Shown here: positions 43,191-51,105 of the stretch, piece after piece
Numbering within the stretch: position 1 is the stretch's first letter
How the letters are laid out: each line of letters begins with the position of its first letter
Assembly: GCF_047149785.1 (NCBI RefSeq)
Contig: NZ_BAAGBE010000001.1
Span: 1,116,001-1,180,000, forward strand
DNA from: Nitrobacter sp047149785
GTDB lineage: Bacteria; Pseudomonadota; Alphaproteobacteria; Rhizobiales; Xanthobacteraceae
Direction: 5' to 3'
DNA length: 64,000 bases
Translations under genes and position numbers: made by a program
Notes under the pieces: generated by a model
Seen by the model: only the letters and a program-made list of their open reading frames with translations
Databases searched by the model: none
Told to the model about the DNA's origin: nothing

Positions 43191-44468
43191 CTACGCCATC
43201 GCCTGATCGAGGTCGGCCATCAGGTCTTCCTTGTCCTCGATGCCGATCGACAGGCGGACGATGTCGGGTCCGGCGCCGGCCCGCGTCTTGGCCGCGTCGT
43301 CGAGTTGGCTGTGCGTGGTCGAGGCCGGATGGATCACGAGCGAACGGGTATCGCCGATATTGGCGAGGTGCGAGAACAGCCGGAGTTTCGACACCAGATT
43401 GACGCCGGCGTCGTATCCGCCCTTCAGGCTGAACGTGAACACCGCGCCCGCGCCCTTCGGCGAATATTTGCGGGCGAGCGCGTTGTACTTGTCGCTCGGC
43501 AATCCCGCGTAGTTGACGGCCGCGACCGCCGGGTGGGCGGCCAGCCATTCGGCGATCGCCTGGGCGTTCTCGCAATGCCTCTGCATCCGCAGCGGCAGCG
43601 TTTCGATGCCGGTCAGGATCATGAAGGCGTTGAACGGCGACAGCGCCGGGCCGAGGTCGCGCAGGCCGAGTACGCGGCAGGCGATTGCGAATGAGAAGTT
43701 GCCGAACGTCTCCTGCATCCGGATGCCGTGATATTCCGGGCGCGGCTCGCTCAGCATCGGATACTTGTTGTCCTTCGACCAGTCGAACGTGCCGGCGTCG
43801 ACGATGATGCCGCCGAGCGAGTTGCCGTGGCCGCCGAGGAATTTCGTGAGCGAGTGAAGCACGATATCGGCGCCGTGCTCGATCGGCCGGATGAGATAAG
43901 GGCTCGCCATCGTGTTGTCGACGATCAGGGGAACGCCGGCCTTGCGCGCGACCGCGGCGACGGCTTCGATATCGGTGATCGAGCCCCGCGGGTTGGCGAT
44001 GGATTCGATGAAGATTGCCCGCGTTCGTGGCGTGACGGCTTGTCCGAAGGATTCGATCTCGTCGGGGTCGGCCCATGCCACGTTCCAGCCGAAGCTCTTG
44101 AAGGCGTGGGTGAACTGGTTGATCGATCCGCCATAGAGCTTGCGCGAGGCGATGACCTCGTCGCCGGGTTTCATGAGCTGCTGAAGCGTGACGACCTGCG
44201 CGGCGTGTCCCGAGGCCACCGCGAGCGCCGCGGTGCCGCCTTCGAGCGCGGCGACGCGCTCCTCCAGCACCGCGTTGGTCGGATTGCCGAGGCGGGTGTA
44301 GATATTGCCGAACGCCTGCAATCCGAACAGCGATGCCGCGTGGTCGGCGTCGTTGAACACGAACGACGTGGTCTGATAGATCGGCGTCGTGCGCGCGCCG
44401 GTAGTCGGATCGGGCTGCGCGCCGGCGTGGACGGCAAGCGTTGCAAAGCCGGGGATGCGATCGGTCAT
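43191..44468 (-). CDS. metY: O-acetylhomoserine aminocarboxypropyltransferase (sulfhydrylase)
   Basis: PLP enzyme of the Cys/Met metabolism family that makes homocysteine from O-acetylhomoserine and sulfide. The 425-residue product starts PGFATLAVHAGAQPDPTTGART and has IYQTTSFVF, the PLP-lysine motif HSLTKFLGGHGNSLGG (about residue 205), the ALEGGTAALAVASGHAAQ region (about 78), and the C-terminal SLVIHPASTTHSQL. The long form with these motifs is MetY rather than MetB/MetZ. ATG 44468 is chosen over the upstream extension because it begins the family N terminus. The CoA-binding protein gene lies 148 bp upstream on the same strand. Confidence 0.93.
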   Translation of the reverse strand: MTDRIPGFATLAVHAGAQPDPTTGARTTPIYQTTSFVFNDADHAASLFGLQAFGNIYTRLGNPTNAVLEERVAALEGGTAALAVASGHAAQVVTLQQLMKPGDEVIASRKLYGGSINQFTHAFKSFGWNVAWADPDEIESFGQAVTPRTRAIFIESIANPRGSITDIEAVAAVARKAGVPLIVDNTMASPYLIRPIEHGADIVLHSLTKFLGGHGNSLGGIIVDAGTFDWSKDNKYPMLSEPRPEYHGIRMQETFGNFSFAIACRVLGLRDLGPALSPFNAFMILTGIETLPLRMQRHCENAQAIAEWLAAHPAVAAVNYAGLPSDKYNALARKYSPKGAGAVFTFSLKGGYDAGVNLVSKLRLFSHLANIGDTRSLVIHPASTTHSQLDDAAKTRAGAGPDIVRLSIGIEDKEDLMADLDQAMA

Positions 44469-44502
44469 CTCATGTCCTGTTTCGGTCGGAGGTCGTTCCG
44501 CT

Positions 44503-44526
44503 AAAGCGTTTTCGATGCTGATGGGA
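44503..44526 (+). repeat. Remnant of the two-hairpin dispersed repeat
   Basis: The sequence taaagcgttttcgatgctgatgg matches only the left end of the repeat family. The second arm and second hairpin are missing. It lies between metY and the CoA-binding protein gene. Confidence 0.45.
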
Positions 44527-44616
44527 TCATGCGCCGCCGTCAAGGCGGGGCGGGAGACTTTGCCGGTTTCGCCTGCGGCCTTGCGGCGCGGCAAGGCTGA
44601 AGGGACGCTTATGCGC

Positions 44617-45201
44617 TCACGCCGGCTCGCTTCTGTCCCTGGCGGCCCGGTCGGCGGCCAGCGTGCTGCCGCCGCCGACGCTGACGCGGTTGAGCGACAG
44701 CCGCTGGCCATGCACGGGCATCGGCGCGCGTTTCGAACTCAGCGTGCGGGAGTTGACGCCCATCCACGAGATCTCCGACGACAGGCGGCCGTATTCGATC
44801 TTCGGACAGCGGTTCATCACCACCTTGATGCCGGCGGCCTCGGCTTTGGCCGCCGCCGCGTCGTCGCGCGCGCCAAGCTGCATCCAGATCACCTTCGGCA
44901 GCGGCGACAGCGTCAGCGCCTCCTCGACGATCGGCATGATGTGGCTGGAGCTGCGGAAGATATCGAGCATGTCGAACGGACGGCCGATGTCCGTCAGCGA
45001 TGCGACGAAGGGCTTGCCGACCAGGCTCTTGCCGACATGGCCCGGATTGACCGGGATCATGTCGTATCCGCGCTCGGCGAGGTACTTGAACGCGAAGTAG
45101 CTCGGCCGCACGTTGACGGGCGAAGCGCCGACCATCGCGATGGTCTTCACGCTGTCCAGGATCCCGCGGATATAGCTGTCGTCGTAGGTGTCGTGATTCA
45201 T
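44617..45201 (-). CDS. CoA-binding protein (YccU family)
   Basis: A protein of about 194 residues with one Rossmann-like CoA-binding domain: TIAMVGASPVNVRPSYFAFKYLAERGYDMIPVNPG near the N terminus, KVIWMQLGARDDAAAAKAEAAGIKVVMNRCPKIEY later. The domain is the ligand-binding part of succinyl-CoA synthetase-like proteins, but no catalytic part follows, and function is unknown. ATG 45201 begins the usual family N terminus; ATG 45252 is an alternative. It precedes metY on the same strand, and YccU-like genes are often beside sulfur amino-acid genes. Confidence 0.86.
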   Translation of the reverse strand: MNHDTYDDSYIRGILDSVKTIAMVGASPVNVRPSYFAFKYLAERGYDMIPVNPGHVGKSLVGKPFVASLTDIGRPFDMLDIFRSSSHIMPIVEEALTLSPLPKVIWMQLGARDDAAAAKAEAAGIKVVMNRCPKIEYGRLSSEISWMGVNSRTLSSKRAPMPVHGQRLSLNRVSVGGGSTLAADRAARDRSEPA

Positions 45202-45464
45202 TTTCAAGTCCGGATCGTTGAATTCGCGGGTCGTTTTAGCCCCCGTCGTCATCCCGGGGTGCGCGGTCCTTGCCGCGCAGACCTCGCATCCATGTGCCCG
45301 GCAGCGTTTTATAGATTCCGGGTTCGCTCGCGAAGGGCTCGCGCGCCGCCATACCGGATCGCGAGCCTGATTGTCATCGAATTTGTCCGCTTGGAATTAT
45401 GCGTTTGGGCAAAACCTCTTCCTCATGTAACAGGCACCACCGGGCGTGAGCAGGGCAGGATCAC

Positions 45465-45893
45465 ATGGCGACTGCGAAAATGAGCGTGGCCGAACTCGAG
45501 GCGTTTCTCCACGCCGAGTTCCCCCAGGCATTCAGGGACAACGATATCGCCATCGAAAGCGCCGACGGCGAGACGTCCCTGCTGCGCCAGCGCTATAGCG
45601 AACGCATGCTGCGTCCGGGCGGCACCGTCTCCGGGCCGACGCTGATGGCGCTGGCCGATTTCGCCATGTACGTGGTGCTTTTGTCGCGGATCGGCCCGGT
45701 CGGCCTTGCCGTGACCGCCAATCTCAACATCAATTTCCTGCGCAGGGGACGCCCGGGTCAGGACGTGCTTGCCGCCGCTCGGCTTCTCAAGCTCGGCAGG
45801 CGGCTGGCGGTCGGCGAAGTGACGCTGCTGTCGGGCACATCGCCCGATCCGATCGCCCACGTGACCTCTACTTACTCCATTCCGAATGCTTGA
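45465..45893 (+). CDS. PaaI family thioesterase
   Basis: A 142-residue hot-dog-fold acyl-CoA thioesterase-like protein. The central segment RPGGTVSGPTLMALADFAMYVVLLSRIGPVGLAVTANLNINFLRRGRPGQDVLAAARLLKLGRRLAVGEV, spanning about residues 48-118, has the expected helix with the catalytic Asp (ADFAMY) followed by the N-x-N-x-F strand. An AGGA lies 7 nt before the ATG. Substrate is unknown. It precedes the ribosomal protein operon on the same strand but is separated from it by an AT-rich 152-bp region. Confidence 0.88.
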   Translation: MATAKMSVAELEAFLHAEFPQAFRDNDIAIESADGETSLLRQRYSERMLRPGGTVSGPTLMALADFAMYVVLLSRIGPVGLAVTANLNINFLRRGRPGQDVLAAARLLKLGRRLAVGEVTLLSGTSPDPIAHVTSTYSIPNA

Positions 45894-45960
45894 AAATTTC
45901 ATAGGTAATATAGAACCATTTTTATAAGTATCTGATTATATGATAAAAATATAGGGCGAG
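45894..45960 (+). promoter_or_regulatory. AT-rich promoter region of the rplM-rpsI operon
   Basis: About 65 bp strikingly poor in G and C compared with the flanks. It contains the inverted repeat ATTTTTAT (45918-45925) / ATAAAAAT (45943-45950). Such AT-rich tracts act as UP elements or promoters for ribosomal protein operons. Exact -35 and -10 boxes cannot be assigned. Confidence 0.45.
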
Positions 45961-45993
45961 TGACGTTGACTGGAGTCGATTGCTTCTCTAGAA

Positions 45994-46032
45994 CGCCCTC
46001 GGTCGGTGCGCGGACGCCGAGGGTCTCTTTTC
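45994..46032 (+). promoter_or_regulatory. Leader hairpin with T-run before rplM
   Basis: CCCTCGG (45996-46002) and CCGAGGG (46017-46023) form a perfect 7-bp stem with a 14-nt loop, followed at once by TCTCTTTTC. It sits 22 bp before the rplM start and looks like an intrinsic terminator in an mRNA leader, so attenuation or autoregulation by L13 is possible. Confidence 0.5.
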
Positions 46033-46045
46033 ACGGATTTCTCAC

Positions 46046-46510
46046 ATGAAAACGTTCTCGGCAAAGCCCGCCGAAGTGACGAAAAAGTGGGTGCTGATCG
46101 ACGCCAGCGGCCTGGTGGTCGGGCGGCTCGCCACCCTCGTTGCGATGCGGTTGCGCGGCAAGCATCTGCCGACCTACACCCCGCACGTCGATTGCGGCGA
46201 CAACGTCATCATCATCAATGCCGCCAAGGTGGTTCTCACCGGCCGCAAGCGTGACGACAAGGTCTATTACAATCACACCGGCTATATCGGCGGCATCAAG
46301 GAGCGCACGGCGAAGTCGATCCTCGAGGGCCGTTTCCCGGAACGGGTCATCGAAAAGGCCGTGGAGCGCATGATCCCGCGCGGCCCGCTCGGACGCGTGC
46401 AGCTCGGCAATCTTCGTGTTTATGCCGGCGCGGAGCACCCGCACGAAGCCCAGCAGCCGGAAATCGTCGATATCGGCGCAATGAACCGCAAGAACAAGAG
46501 GGCCGCATAA
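46046..46510 (+). CDS. rplM: 50S ribosomal protein L13
   Basis: A 154-residue large-subunit protein. The family features are KTFSAKPAEVTKKWVLIDASGLVVGRLAT at the N terminus, the middle VDCGDNVIIINAAKVVLTGRKRDDKVYYNHTGYIGGIKE, and the ending MIPRGPLGRVQLGNLRVYAGAEHPHEAQQP. Its last base overlaps the first base of the rpsI start (TAATG), the usual translational coupling of this pair. The upstream hairpin may regulate it. Confidence 0.98.
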   Translation: MKTFSAKPAEVTKKWVLIDASGLVVGRLATLVAMRLRGKHLPTYTPHVDCGDNVIIINAAKVVLTGRKRDDKVYYNHTGYIGGIKERTAKSILEGRFPERVIEKAVERMIPRGPLGRVQLGNLRVYAGAEHPHEAQQPEIVDIGAMNRKNKRAA

Positions 46511-46986
46511 TGTCCGATACCATGCAGTCTCTCGACCAGTTGTCCGCGCTGAAGACGGCCGAGTCCGAAGCGCCGAAGCACACCAAGAAGGTCGACAAGT
46601 ACGGTCGCGCCTACGCCACCGGCAAGCGCAAGGACGCTGTCGCCCGCGTCTGGATCAAGCCGGGCGCCGGCAAGATTCTGGTCAACGCGCGCGAGGTCGA
46701 GGTTTACTTTGCGCGTCCGGTGCTGCGCATGATGATCCAGCAGCCGCTCGTCGCAGCAGCCCGCGCCGGTCAGTACGATGTGGTGTGCACCGTCGCCGGC
46801 GGCGGCCTGTCCGGCCAGGCCGGGGCCGTTCGTCACGGCCTGTCCAAGGCGCTGACGAATTTCGAACCCGAATTGCGCGGCGTCCTCAAGAAGGGCGGCT
46901 TCCTGACCCGCGACTCGCGCGTGGTCGAGCGCAAGAAGTACGGCAAGGCGAAAGCCCGCCGCTCGTTCCAGTTCTCCAAGCGTTAA
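46510..46986 (+). CDS. rpsI: 30S ribosomal protein S9
   Basis: A 158-residue small-subunit protein. The core YATGKRKDAVARVWIKPGAGKILVN begins near residue 35 after a short alphaproteobacterial N-terminal extension. GGGLSGQAGAVRHGLSKAL and the C-terminal RKKYGKAKARRSFQFSKR are typical; the terminal SKR contacts P-site tRNA in the ribosome. It begins at the stop codon of rplM. A 13-bp perfect stem-loop follows the gene. Confidence 0.98.
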   Translation: MSDTMQSLDQLSALKTAESEAPKHTKKVDKYGRAYATGKRKDAVARVWIKPGAGKILVNAREVEVYFARPVLRMMIQQPLVAAARAGQYDVVCTVAGGGLSGQAGAVRHGLSKALTNFEPELRGVLKKGGFLTRDSRVVERKKYGKAKARRSFQFSKR

Positions 46987-46999
46987 TCAGAGCGCTTTC

Positions 47000-47029
47000 G
47001 GCATTCGCTGCCGCGTGGCAGCGAATGCC
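47000..47029 (+). terminator. Strong stem-loop downstream of rpsI
   Basis: GGCATTCGCTGCC-gcgt-GGCAGCGAATGCC is a perfect 13-bp stem with a 4-nt loop, starting 13 bp after the rpsI stop. There is no T-run after it. It could end or protect the rplM-rpsI transcript. The flanking agcgctttc...ccggttac...aaaacg suggests that it is also a diverged member of the two-hairpin repeat family. Confidence 0.55.
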
Positions 47030-47110
47030 GGTTACCGGAGCTCAAAACGATCCTCCTCCCGAACCGGAGGGGGATATCGGGCGTGGCGGGAAGCCTGTTA
47101 TGCTCGCGGG

Positions 47111-48085
47111 ATGAAGCTGGCTTCCTCGCCATCGCGGAAGAAAACCGGCATGGCGTTGCGCGTGCCCCTTCTCATGCGATGCGCATTCGCCTTGATGCTG
47201 CTGATGCCGCGTGTCGTGGTCGCGCAGGCCGACGCGGAGACCGCATCCGATCCGAAACCTGCGGCGAAGGCCGATCAGGACACGCGCGAATCGATCTGCC
47301 TGATGGTCGAGTCGGCGGCCAGGGCCGAGAACCTGCCGCTGGAGTTTTTTGCGCGCGTGATCTGGCAAGAGAGCCGGTTTCAGCCCGATGCCGTGGGTCC
47401 GTTGACCCGCAGCGGCGAGCACGCGCAGGGCATCGCGCAGTTCATGCCGGGAACCGCAAGCGAGCGACGGCTCCTTGACCCGTTCGATCCCGTGCAGGCG
47501 CTGCCGAAATCGGCCGAGTATCTGAACGAGTTGCGCGGGCAATTCGGCAATCTGGGATTGGCCGCCGCTGCCTATAATGCCGGGCCGCGTCGCGTGCAGG
47601 ACTGGCTCGACGGCAAGGGATCGATGCCGGCCGAGACGCGCAACTACGTCGCCGCGGTCACGGGATCGCCGATCGAGGATTGGGTCGAGGCCGGCAAAGG
47701 CGGCAAGGCACCGGCACAGCCACCGTCGACGAATTGCCGCGAGTTGATGGCGCTATTGAAGCGCGCGCCCAATCCTTTCGTGACGGGACTCGAACAGCAT
47801 GTGAAGCTCGGGGCCGATAAACCTTGGGGCGTACAGCTCGCAGCCGGCTTCAGCCGCGTCCGCGCCATGGCGATGTACGCACGAGCCATCCGGCGGCTCG
47901 GCGCCGTGATCGGCGACCGCGATCCAAGTTTGCTGGGCTCGGTATTGCGCAGCCGCGGCACCCGGACGTTTTATCAGGTGCGGATCGGGGCCGATACGCG
48001 CGCGCAAGCCGACGGTCTCTGCAATCGGATCAGGCGCTCCGGCGGCGCCTGCCTCGTGCTGCGAAATATGCGCGTGAGAGGGTAG
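47111..48085 (+). CDS. Lytic transglycosylase (SLT family) with C-terminal SPOR-like region
   Basis: A periplasmic peptidoglycan hydrolase of 324 residues. The N-terminal signal is residues 1-40 (basic start, hydrophobic MRCAFALMLLMPRVVVAQA). The SLT domain has catalytic Glu in FARVIWQESRFQPDAVG (about residue 85), AQGIAQFMPGTASERRLLDPFDP and LAAAAYNAGPRRVQDWL. The last 70 residues (GTRTFYQVRIGADTRAQADGLCNRIRRSGGACLVLR) look like a SPOR domain that binds denuded glycan strands. The reading frame opens at 47015, but ATG 47111 begins a sensible signal peptide. Confidence 0.9.
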   Translation: MKLASSPSRKKTGMALRVPLLMRCAFALMLLMPRVVVAQADAETASDPKPAAKADQDTRESICLMVESAARAENLPLEFFARVIWQESRFQPDAVGPLTRSGEHAQGIAQFMPGTASERRLLDPFDPVQALPKSAEYLNELRGQFGNLGLAAAAYNAGPRRVQDWLDGKGSMPAETRNYVAAVTGSPIEDWVEAGKGGKAPAQPPSTNCRELMALLKRAPNPFVTGLEQHVKLGADKPWGVQLAAGFSRVRAMAMYARAIRRLGAVIGDRDPSLLGSVLRSRGTRTFYQVRIGADTRAQADGLCNRIRRSGGACLVLRNMRVRG

Positions 48086-48152
48086 GTCCGGTTATTCTCG
48101 GCGATGAATAACGGTCCGGATCGTGGTATCAGGATGCGAGGAGATCACGGCC

Positions 48153-48644
48153 ATGGTGCGTGAACATGAGGTGCGAGAGGGCGAGGTGGTCGTCGAACTG
48201 CCGCCGCCGACCGATGCCGGACTGGTGTTCATCGGCCGTATCCGCACGCCCTGGACGTCCCGGCTGAAGACGCCGCGTCAGGGGCGCGAAGACGGGCCGA
48301 TCTGCCGGCTGGAGATTTTCGATCCCTGGAAACCCGCATTGCACAGGCTCGATCGGTATTCCAGCATCGAAGTCATCTACTGGTTGCACCTGTCGCGTCG
48401 CGACATCGTACTGCAGAGCCCAAAGAGCAGCGGCGAGACCCACGGCACGTTTTCGCTGCGGTCCCCGGTGCGGCCCAATCCGCTGGGGACGTCGCTGGTC
48501 AAGCTGGTCGGCATCGAGGGCTCGACCGTGCTGGTGCGCGGACTGGATTGCATCGACGAGACGCCGCTCATCGACATCAAGCCGAACCGTTGCCAGTTCA
48601 CGCCGATCGCGCCGCCGCAGGACGGCGATTTCGAGACCGGGTGA
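48153..48644 (+). CDS. TrmO/TsaA family tRNA methyltransferase-like protein
   Basis: A 163-residue protein of the TsaA/VirR (UPF0066) family. E. coli TrmO methylates N6-threonylcarbamoyladenosine of tRNA-Thr. Visible features are FIGRIRTPW, DRYSSIEVIYWLHLSRRD, HGTFSLRSPVRPNPLGTSLVKLVGIEG and LDCIDETPLIDIKPNRCQF, which hold the conserved SAM-binding residues of the family. The short length means only the catalytic domain is present. ATG 48153 has a GGAG about 10 nt upstream and is preferred over GTG 48123. The gene stands alone. Confidence 0.87.
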   Translation: MVREHEVREGEVVVELPPPTDAGLVFIGRIRTPWTSRLKTPRQGREDGPICRLEIFDPWKPALHRLDRYSSIEVIYWLHLSRRDIVLQSPKSSGETHGTFSLRSPVRPNPLGTSLVKLVGIEGSTVLVRGLDCIDETPLIDIKPNRCQFTPIAPPQDGDFETG

Positions 48645-48681
48645 TTTTCTGCCAACGCGTGTTTCTTTGGGCAATCAGCAA

Positions 48682-48750
48682 CCCGTCATGGTCGGGACCA
48701 TAGGCGTTCGACAGAACGCCGTTCTTCGAACGACTATGCCCCGCCATGAC
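48682..48750. repeat. Palindromic repeat CCGTCATGG...CCATGACG
   Basis: cCGTCATGGtcgggaccatagGCGTTCgacaGAACGCcgttcttcgaacgactatgccccGCCATGACG. It has outer CGTCATGG/CCATGACG arms and an inner GCGTTC/GAACGC hairpin. It is related to the palindromes at 37423-37503 and 43129-43161. Confidence 0.72.
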
Positions 48751-48797
48751 GATTTGGACCGAATATCGTCTCGCTTCATACAACGATGACGTCCCGA

Positions 48798-48868
48798 GCC
48801 TCTAGAGTCTTGGTCTGACGCGTTTTCCTCACGCGAACCGGATTCCACTTCGCTCGAAAACGCTATAG
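48798..48868 (-). repeat. Two-hairpin dispersed repeat, copy D (minus orientation, second hairpin lost)
   Basis: gacGCGTTTTCctcacgcgaaccggattccacttcgctcGAAAACGCtatag is nearly the same as the matching part of copy B (24411-24462). Instead of the second hairpin there is only the short palindrome cTCTAGAg. It ends 6 bp from the stop codon of the DUF482 gene. Confidence 0.83.
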
Positions 48869-48873
48869 AAGCG

Positions 48874-50115
48874 TCAGGAGACGCCGTTGTTGCCCGCCTT
48901 GCGAAACGGGCCGGCCTCGGTCAGTTCGCGGCGGGCTTCCGCGACGTATTGCCGTTCGCGCTTGAGATAATCGCCGACCGCGCGGCGCAGGGCAGGGTCG
49001 GCGATGTAGTGCGCGGAGTAGGTGGTTTGCGGCAGATATCCGCGCGCGATCTTGTGCTCGCCCTGCGCGCCGGCCTCCACCGTTTTCAGGCGATGACGGA
49101 TCGCGAATTCGATCGCCTGATAGTAGCAGACCTCGAAATGCAGGAAGGGGTGATGTTCGACCGCGCCCCAATGCCGCCCGAACAGCGTGTCCGAACCGAT
49201 GAAGTTGATGGCGCCGGCGATCCAGCGGCCGTCGCGCCGGGCCATGATCAACGCGATGTCCCGGCTCATGCTCTCGCCGATCATGGAATAGAAGGACCGG
49301 GTCAGGTAAGGCCGGCCCCACTTGCGCGATCCGGTCTCCATGTAGAACCGGAAGAAGGCATCCCAGGCGTCTTCCGTGAGATCGCTGCCGGTGAGGACAT
49401 GGATGGTGATGCCGTCGGCGAGCGCGTCGCGGCGCTCGCGGCGGATCGCCTTGCGGTGGCGCGAATTGAGGCTGGCGAGGAAGTCCTCGAAGCTCGAATA
49501 GCCTTCGTTGCGCCAGTGAAACTGCTGGTCGGTGCGCTGGAGGAATCCGTTTCCGGCGAGAAACGTCCATTCCTCCTCGCGGGCGAAGGTGACGTGAACC
49601 GACGAGGCCTGCGTCGCATCGCAGAGGCCGATGAGGCCGCGGGCCAGCGCGGCGCGGACGCCCGCTTCGTCGTTGCCAGGGCCGATCAGGAGCCGCGGGC
49701 CGGTGGCGGGCGTAAACGGAACCGAAGCCAGCAGCTTGGGATAATAGCGCCCGCCGGCCCTTTCATAGGCGTCCGCCCAGCCGTGATCGAAGACATACTC
49801 ACCCTGCGAGTGCGACTTCAGATAGCACGGCACGACGCCGACGATCGTTCCGTCGCGGCGGGCGATCAAATGGCACGGTTTCCATCCGGTGCGCGCGCAG
49901 GCCGAATGCGATGCTTCGAGCGCCGTGAAAAAGGCATGTGAGACGAAAGGGTTGTATGTCTCATTTGAGCCGGAAATCGAATGCGCCGGGGCTTCACCCA
50001 CGGGTGCCGCCGATCGCTGGTGTGCGATTGGTGGGTTCGCGCAGGCGTCCCAGTCCGCGGCCGGAATCTGGCCGACCGTGTCGATAGCTTCGAGCGATAT
50101 GTCGGATGACGTCAT
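48874..50115 (-). CDS. DUF482/FemAB-like acyltransferase (GNAT fold), COG3146
   Basis: A protein of about 413 residues of the peptidoglycan-biosynthesis-like DUF482 family, a GNAT/FemAB-type fold with unknown substrate. Recognisable parts are PFVSHAFFTALEASHSACARTGWKPCHLIARRDG near the N terminus, YFDHGWADAYERAGGRYYPKLLASVPFTPATGPRLL-like region (about 120-150), NSRHRKAIRRERRDA (about 220), and EAGAQGEHKIARGYLPQTTYSAHYI near the end. ATG 50115 is preferred over two earlier in-frame ATG codons. It is the third gene of a minus-strand group after ridA and the GDPD gene, but repeat copy E lies in between. Confidence 0.86.
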   Translation of the reverse strand: MTSSDISLEAIDTVGQIPAADWDACANPPIAHQRSAAPVGEAPAHSISGSNETYNPFVSHAFFTALEASHSACARTGWKPCHLIARRDGTIVGVVPCYLKSHSQGEYVFDHGWADAYERAGGRYYPKLLASVPFTPATGPRLLIGPGNDEAGVRAALARGLIGLCDATQASSVHVTFAREEEWTFLAGNGFLQRTDQQFHWRNEGYSSFEDFLASLNSRHRKAIRRERRDALADGITIHVLTGSDLTEDAWDAFFRFYMETGSRKWGRPYLTRSFYSMIGESMSRDIALIMARRDGRWIAGAINFIGSDTLFGRHWGAVEHHPFLHFEVCYYQAIEFAIRHRLKTVEAGAQGEHKIARGYLPQTTYSAHYIADPALRRAVGDYLKRERQYVAEARRELTEAGPFRKAGNNGVS

Positions 50116-50227
50116 CAAGGAGTTGAGCCTGCAATCAGCCATTGCACGTGGAGATGTCCGCCATGTGGCGGTTTTATTTGAACCGCAGAGATTGGGCACG
50201 GCGCCGGGGCCGTCAAGTCGCGGGGGT

Positions 50228-50350
50228 TATAGCGTTTTCGAGCGAAGCATGTCCTCGGGCTTGACCCGAGGATGGGTACCGGTGCGCCAAGAAAACGTGT
50301 CAAAACAAAAAGCTGGGGCCCGGCTTTGATTCCATCAAAAGCCGGAGCTA
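50228..50350 (+). repeat. Two-hairpin dispersed repeat, copy E (with internal insertion)
   Basis: tatAGCGTTTTCgagcgaagca is followed by an extra hairpin CCTCGGG-ctt-GACCCGAGG, then accggtgcgccaaGAAAACG and the second hairpin CCGGCTTTGAT-tcc-ATCAAAAGCCGG. The extra hairpin is absent from the other copies. It ends at the stop of the GDPD gene (50348). Confidence 0.84.
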
Positions 50351-51100
50351 GCCGTCCGGGTGGAAACCCTCGAAGATCATCTGGTCGGCGTATCGGTCGG
50401 CGCGGACGCGCTGTTCCGCCGTTCGCACCGTCCATGTCAGCAGGGGACATCGGAAGATGTTTCTTGCGATCCATGGCGCTAGCGCCGGAAGTTCATTCAC
50501 CCAGTAAGCGACGAAGTGCGGCCGGGTGCGGAAGGCGTGCCGCAGATAGCTCATGGCCGCGCGCTGATCCGGCGTTGTCGCGGGCCAATCAGCTTCGGTG
50601 TAGTGGCGCTCGGCCACGATGCCGCGCGGACGCTCTGGAATCAGGTCGCGCAAAGCCAGCACCTGGTCCGGATCGAACGACATGCCGGCCGCAGGTCCGT
50701 CGTAGGAGGACAGCACGTCGGCCATGCGCTGCACCAGCCGGCGGTCGCCGTCGAAATGGCTTTTGACCTCGATCACCAGCGGCACGCGGCCGGCGACCAG
50801 CGCGCAGAGATCCGCAAGCGACATCATCCGCTCAGACGTGTTCTTGAAGACAACCTGCCTCAGCTCGGCGGCGGTTCTGGCCCGCAGGGGGCCTGAACCT
50901 TCGGTCAGGCGGCCAAGTTCGTCGTCATGATGAACCATGGCCTCGCCGTCGGAGGTCAACTGAATATCCAGTTCGATGCTGAAGTTTCCGGCCATCGCCG
51001 CTCGGGCCGCCGCCGGCATGTTCTCGACGATGCCGCGGGCGTCGTCATGCAGGCCGCGATGGGCGACCGGGCGGGCCGTCAGCCAGTCGGGCGCGCGCAT
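50348..51100 (-). CDS. Glycerophosphodiester phosphodiesterase
   Basis: A 250-residue GDPD family enzyme that splits glycerophosphodiesters into glycerol-3-phosphate and an alcohol. The TIM-barrel motifs are PVAHRGLHDD (catalytic His and Arg near the N terminus), FSIELDIQLTSDGEAMVHHDDELGRLT (metal-binding E, D, H), and VIEVKSHFDGD (later Glu/Lys). No signal peptide is present, so it is cytoplasmic (UgpQ-like). ATG 51100 is used; a TTG at 51109 overlapping the ridA stop is possible. It is co-directional with ridA, almost without a gap. Confidence 0.92.
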   Translation of the reverse strand: MRAPDWLTARPVAHRGLHDDARGIVENMPAAARAAMAGNFSIELDIQLTSDGEAMVHHDDELGRLTEGSGPLRARTAAELRQVVFKNTSERMMSLADLCALVAGRVPLVIEVKSHFDGDRRLVQRMADVLSSYDGPAAGMSFDPDQVLALRDLIPERPRGIVAERHYTEADWPATTPDQRAAMSYLRHAFRTRPHFVAYWVNELPALAPWIARNIFRCPLLTWTVRTAEQRVRADRYADQMIFEGFHPDG

Positions 51101-51105
51101 CGGCG

